Shown here one piece after another: positions 59,875-64,000 of a DNA stretch of 64,000 nucleotides (position 1 is its first letter; every line of letters starts with the position of its first letter). The position numbers and the translations under genes are program-made. The DNA is from Amyelois transitella (lineage: Eukaryota > Arthropoda > Insecta > Lepidoptera > Pyralidae): the NCBI RefSeq assembly GCF_032362555.1, contig NC_083525.1, positions 4,449,501 to 4,513,500 on the forward strand. The letters run 5' to 3'. The notes under the pieces are model-generated. The model was not told the DNA's origin. It saw nothing but the letters and a program-made list of their open reading frames with translations, and made no database searches.

Positions 59875-61507
59875 TTAGACTCCGTCATTATACGTAAGTA
59901 CCCACGTTTATACGTAAGCATTGGTCACTCATACGAAATGACGTCATTTTACTATTTAACGATGACGAAAGCCGGATTTTAGTTTTGCCTTTTCCAGGAA
60001 TGAATCAAATATTACACATTATTAATTATTAGGGTACCTACCTTACAAATTTTATTGTGGCTCTGCTTTAAATCTAAGGGCTATGATAGATCATTATCTA
60101 GGGACTCTATAAATTCAAACTGTAGGTCCATAGTGTGCGATAATATTTTTGTATGTTTAGATATTTTATTAATCCAAACACATTAGTAGGTTTGTTAGAT
60201 AGTTAATATTTTCACTAGAAGTAGATATATAAGAACTTATCTATTTGGCTCTTAAAAACTTTTAAATATAAATTAGTATCGAAAAAGGTCATAATGACTT
60301 AAATAGGTCATTCGTTTTCTTATATGGAAGCGATGGGTTATATTTGAAGAAATGAACGGATAGAGGTAGAGAAGAGGTAGCTCATAAATACCAATTTTAG
60401 CATATCGTTTTGGTAGCGGACATAGGAACAGACTATTTTTCAGACTCTGACTCAATCGAATCGTCCCACGTAAGATTACGTAAGATTGATATCAATCTAT
60501 AAGTAATAAATACCAAATAAATTGCTTTCTGTAGTAAGCTTAAAATTAACATGTTCCAAGAACTGTTTCTTTTTTACAAATTACCTACAACCTTATTACA
60601 ATGAGTAAACGTCCCATAAAACAGAATTATTACGTTTCATTATTGGTATTTAATTTATAGCGAAATCTATATTCAAAATATAGTCAAACATCGGATCACA
60701 TATCTTTTCAGTAACGGCTACTTTATTTAAATTATTTCAAACTTTCATACCTACATCCTGCATGTTACAAAAACACAACGTATTTTTAAAGGGTGCGGTA
60801 AAACCTTACAATGTAGCGCGGTAAAGCTGTAGTGTGAAATTAGCAACCCGAAGGGTTGAGAGTTTGAGACTAAAACAAAGCCAAATTTTTAATCCAACCA
60901 AGCTTATCGTATCGTAAATCGTGTATTGTTGTTATATATTTAGGATAGATTTGGAATACATACTACGTTACTTACAAACTTTTGTACTACCTATTAGGTA
61001 CCATTTATGGTACTTACAAAATAAGTATCAATTTAATAACCATCTTAATCCCAGTGGATTCAGAAACGGAGCAGGAGCATTTCTTATAGCTCATATAATT
61101 GTTGATATCTACGCCATAAATTTAAGTAACTTCCAAAAGTTTTTAAAATGACCGCCAAACCGCCAATGGCGGAATAAGTTTGTCTATGGTGGCAAAATAA
61201 AACAATAAATCATCAGATTAAATATATGGATAATATGGACCTATTAGTTAGATACGTACACTACATTTGATTGAAGGATTAGGTAGGAACATAAAATTTA
61301 ATCACCTTCGCAGACATGGATTTTTTTTTATGAAATGTGAATAAAACAAAACGCTGCAAAAAAAATAAAACAGCTGATTTTGTCCATGGTTGGCCGAAAT
61401 GTCAACAGAAAAAAAAACGTTTGTTGACATCGGCTCTTTCATTTCCCACAAAATGTATTGAAAAAGACATAAAAAGCTAATCTTGAAATTAAATTTGTGC
61501 AAGATAA

Positions 61508-64000
<2,493 letters not shown>

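Overview
This is eukaryotic, AT-rich DNA, almost certainly from a moth. It holds intron-bearing animal genes with GT/AG splice sites, and introns packed with short interspersed repeats of a kind common in moth genomes (recurrent boxes such as TTGCGGGGTAGACAG and TTTTACGACATCCATGG). A noctuoid moth is my best guess, but that rests on remembered repeat style, not on a search. There is no bacterial, viral or CRISPR content.

Layout. (1) Positions 1027-35613, minus strand: a complete gene for a small G protein signaling modulator (SGSM1/2 type, RUN + TBC RabGAP). I assembled it as 21 coding exons with consistent phases, 1125 aa. Its first three introns are large (2.8, 10.5 and 9.1 kb) and hold most of the transposable-element debris of the window. 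(2) Positions 39061-48397, plus strand: VPS33A (Drosophila carnation), the Sec1/Munc18 subunit of HOPS/CORVET, 11 exons, 608 aa. One intron uses a GC donor; another carries a 1.4 kb mariner element that was itself hit by a small retroelement tail. (3) Positions 48935-50986, minus strand: single-exon EXOC8/Exo84 of the exocyst, tail to tail with VPS33A. (4) Positions 52365-57969, minus strand: a secreted, cysteine-rich protein of 481 aa built from EGF-like and Dumpy-type (DPY) modules, 10 coding exons plus a probable noncoding first exon near 58.9 kb. (5) Positions 61547-62369 and beyond the right edge, plus strand: the first three exons of ABHD18, an alpha/beta-hydrolase-fold protein.

Functional link: three neighbours (SGSM RabGAP, VPS33A tethering/SNARE chaperone, EXOC8 tethering) all act in membrane traffic, but nothing in the sequence shows that this is more than coincidence. 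The secreted EGF/DPY protein looks like an extracellular-matrix or cuticle-associated product.

No wholly new system is evident. The best leads are a decayed tandem copy of the RUN-domain exon, a second set of exon-like tandem units in another SGSM intron, the short soluble Dumpy-like protein, the GC-AG intron, nested transposon insertions, a Harbinger-type MITE with perfect termini, and a start-overlapping upstream ORF in ABHD18.
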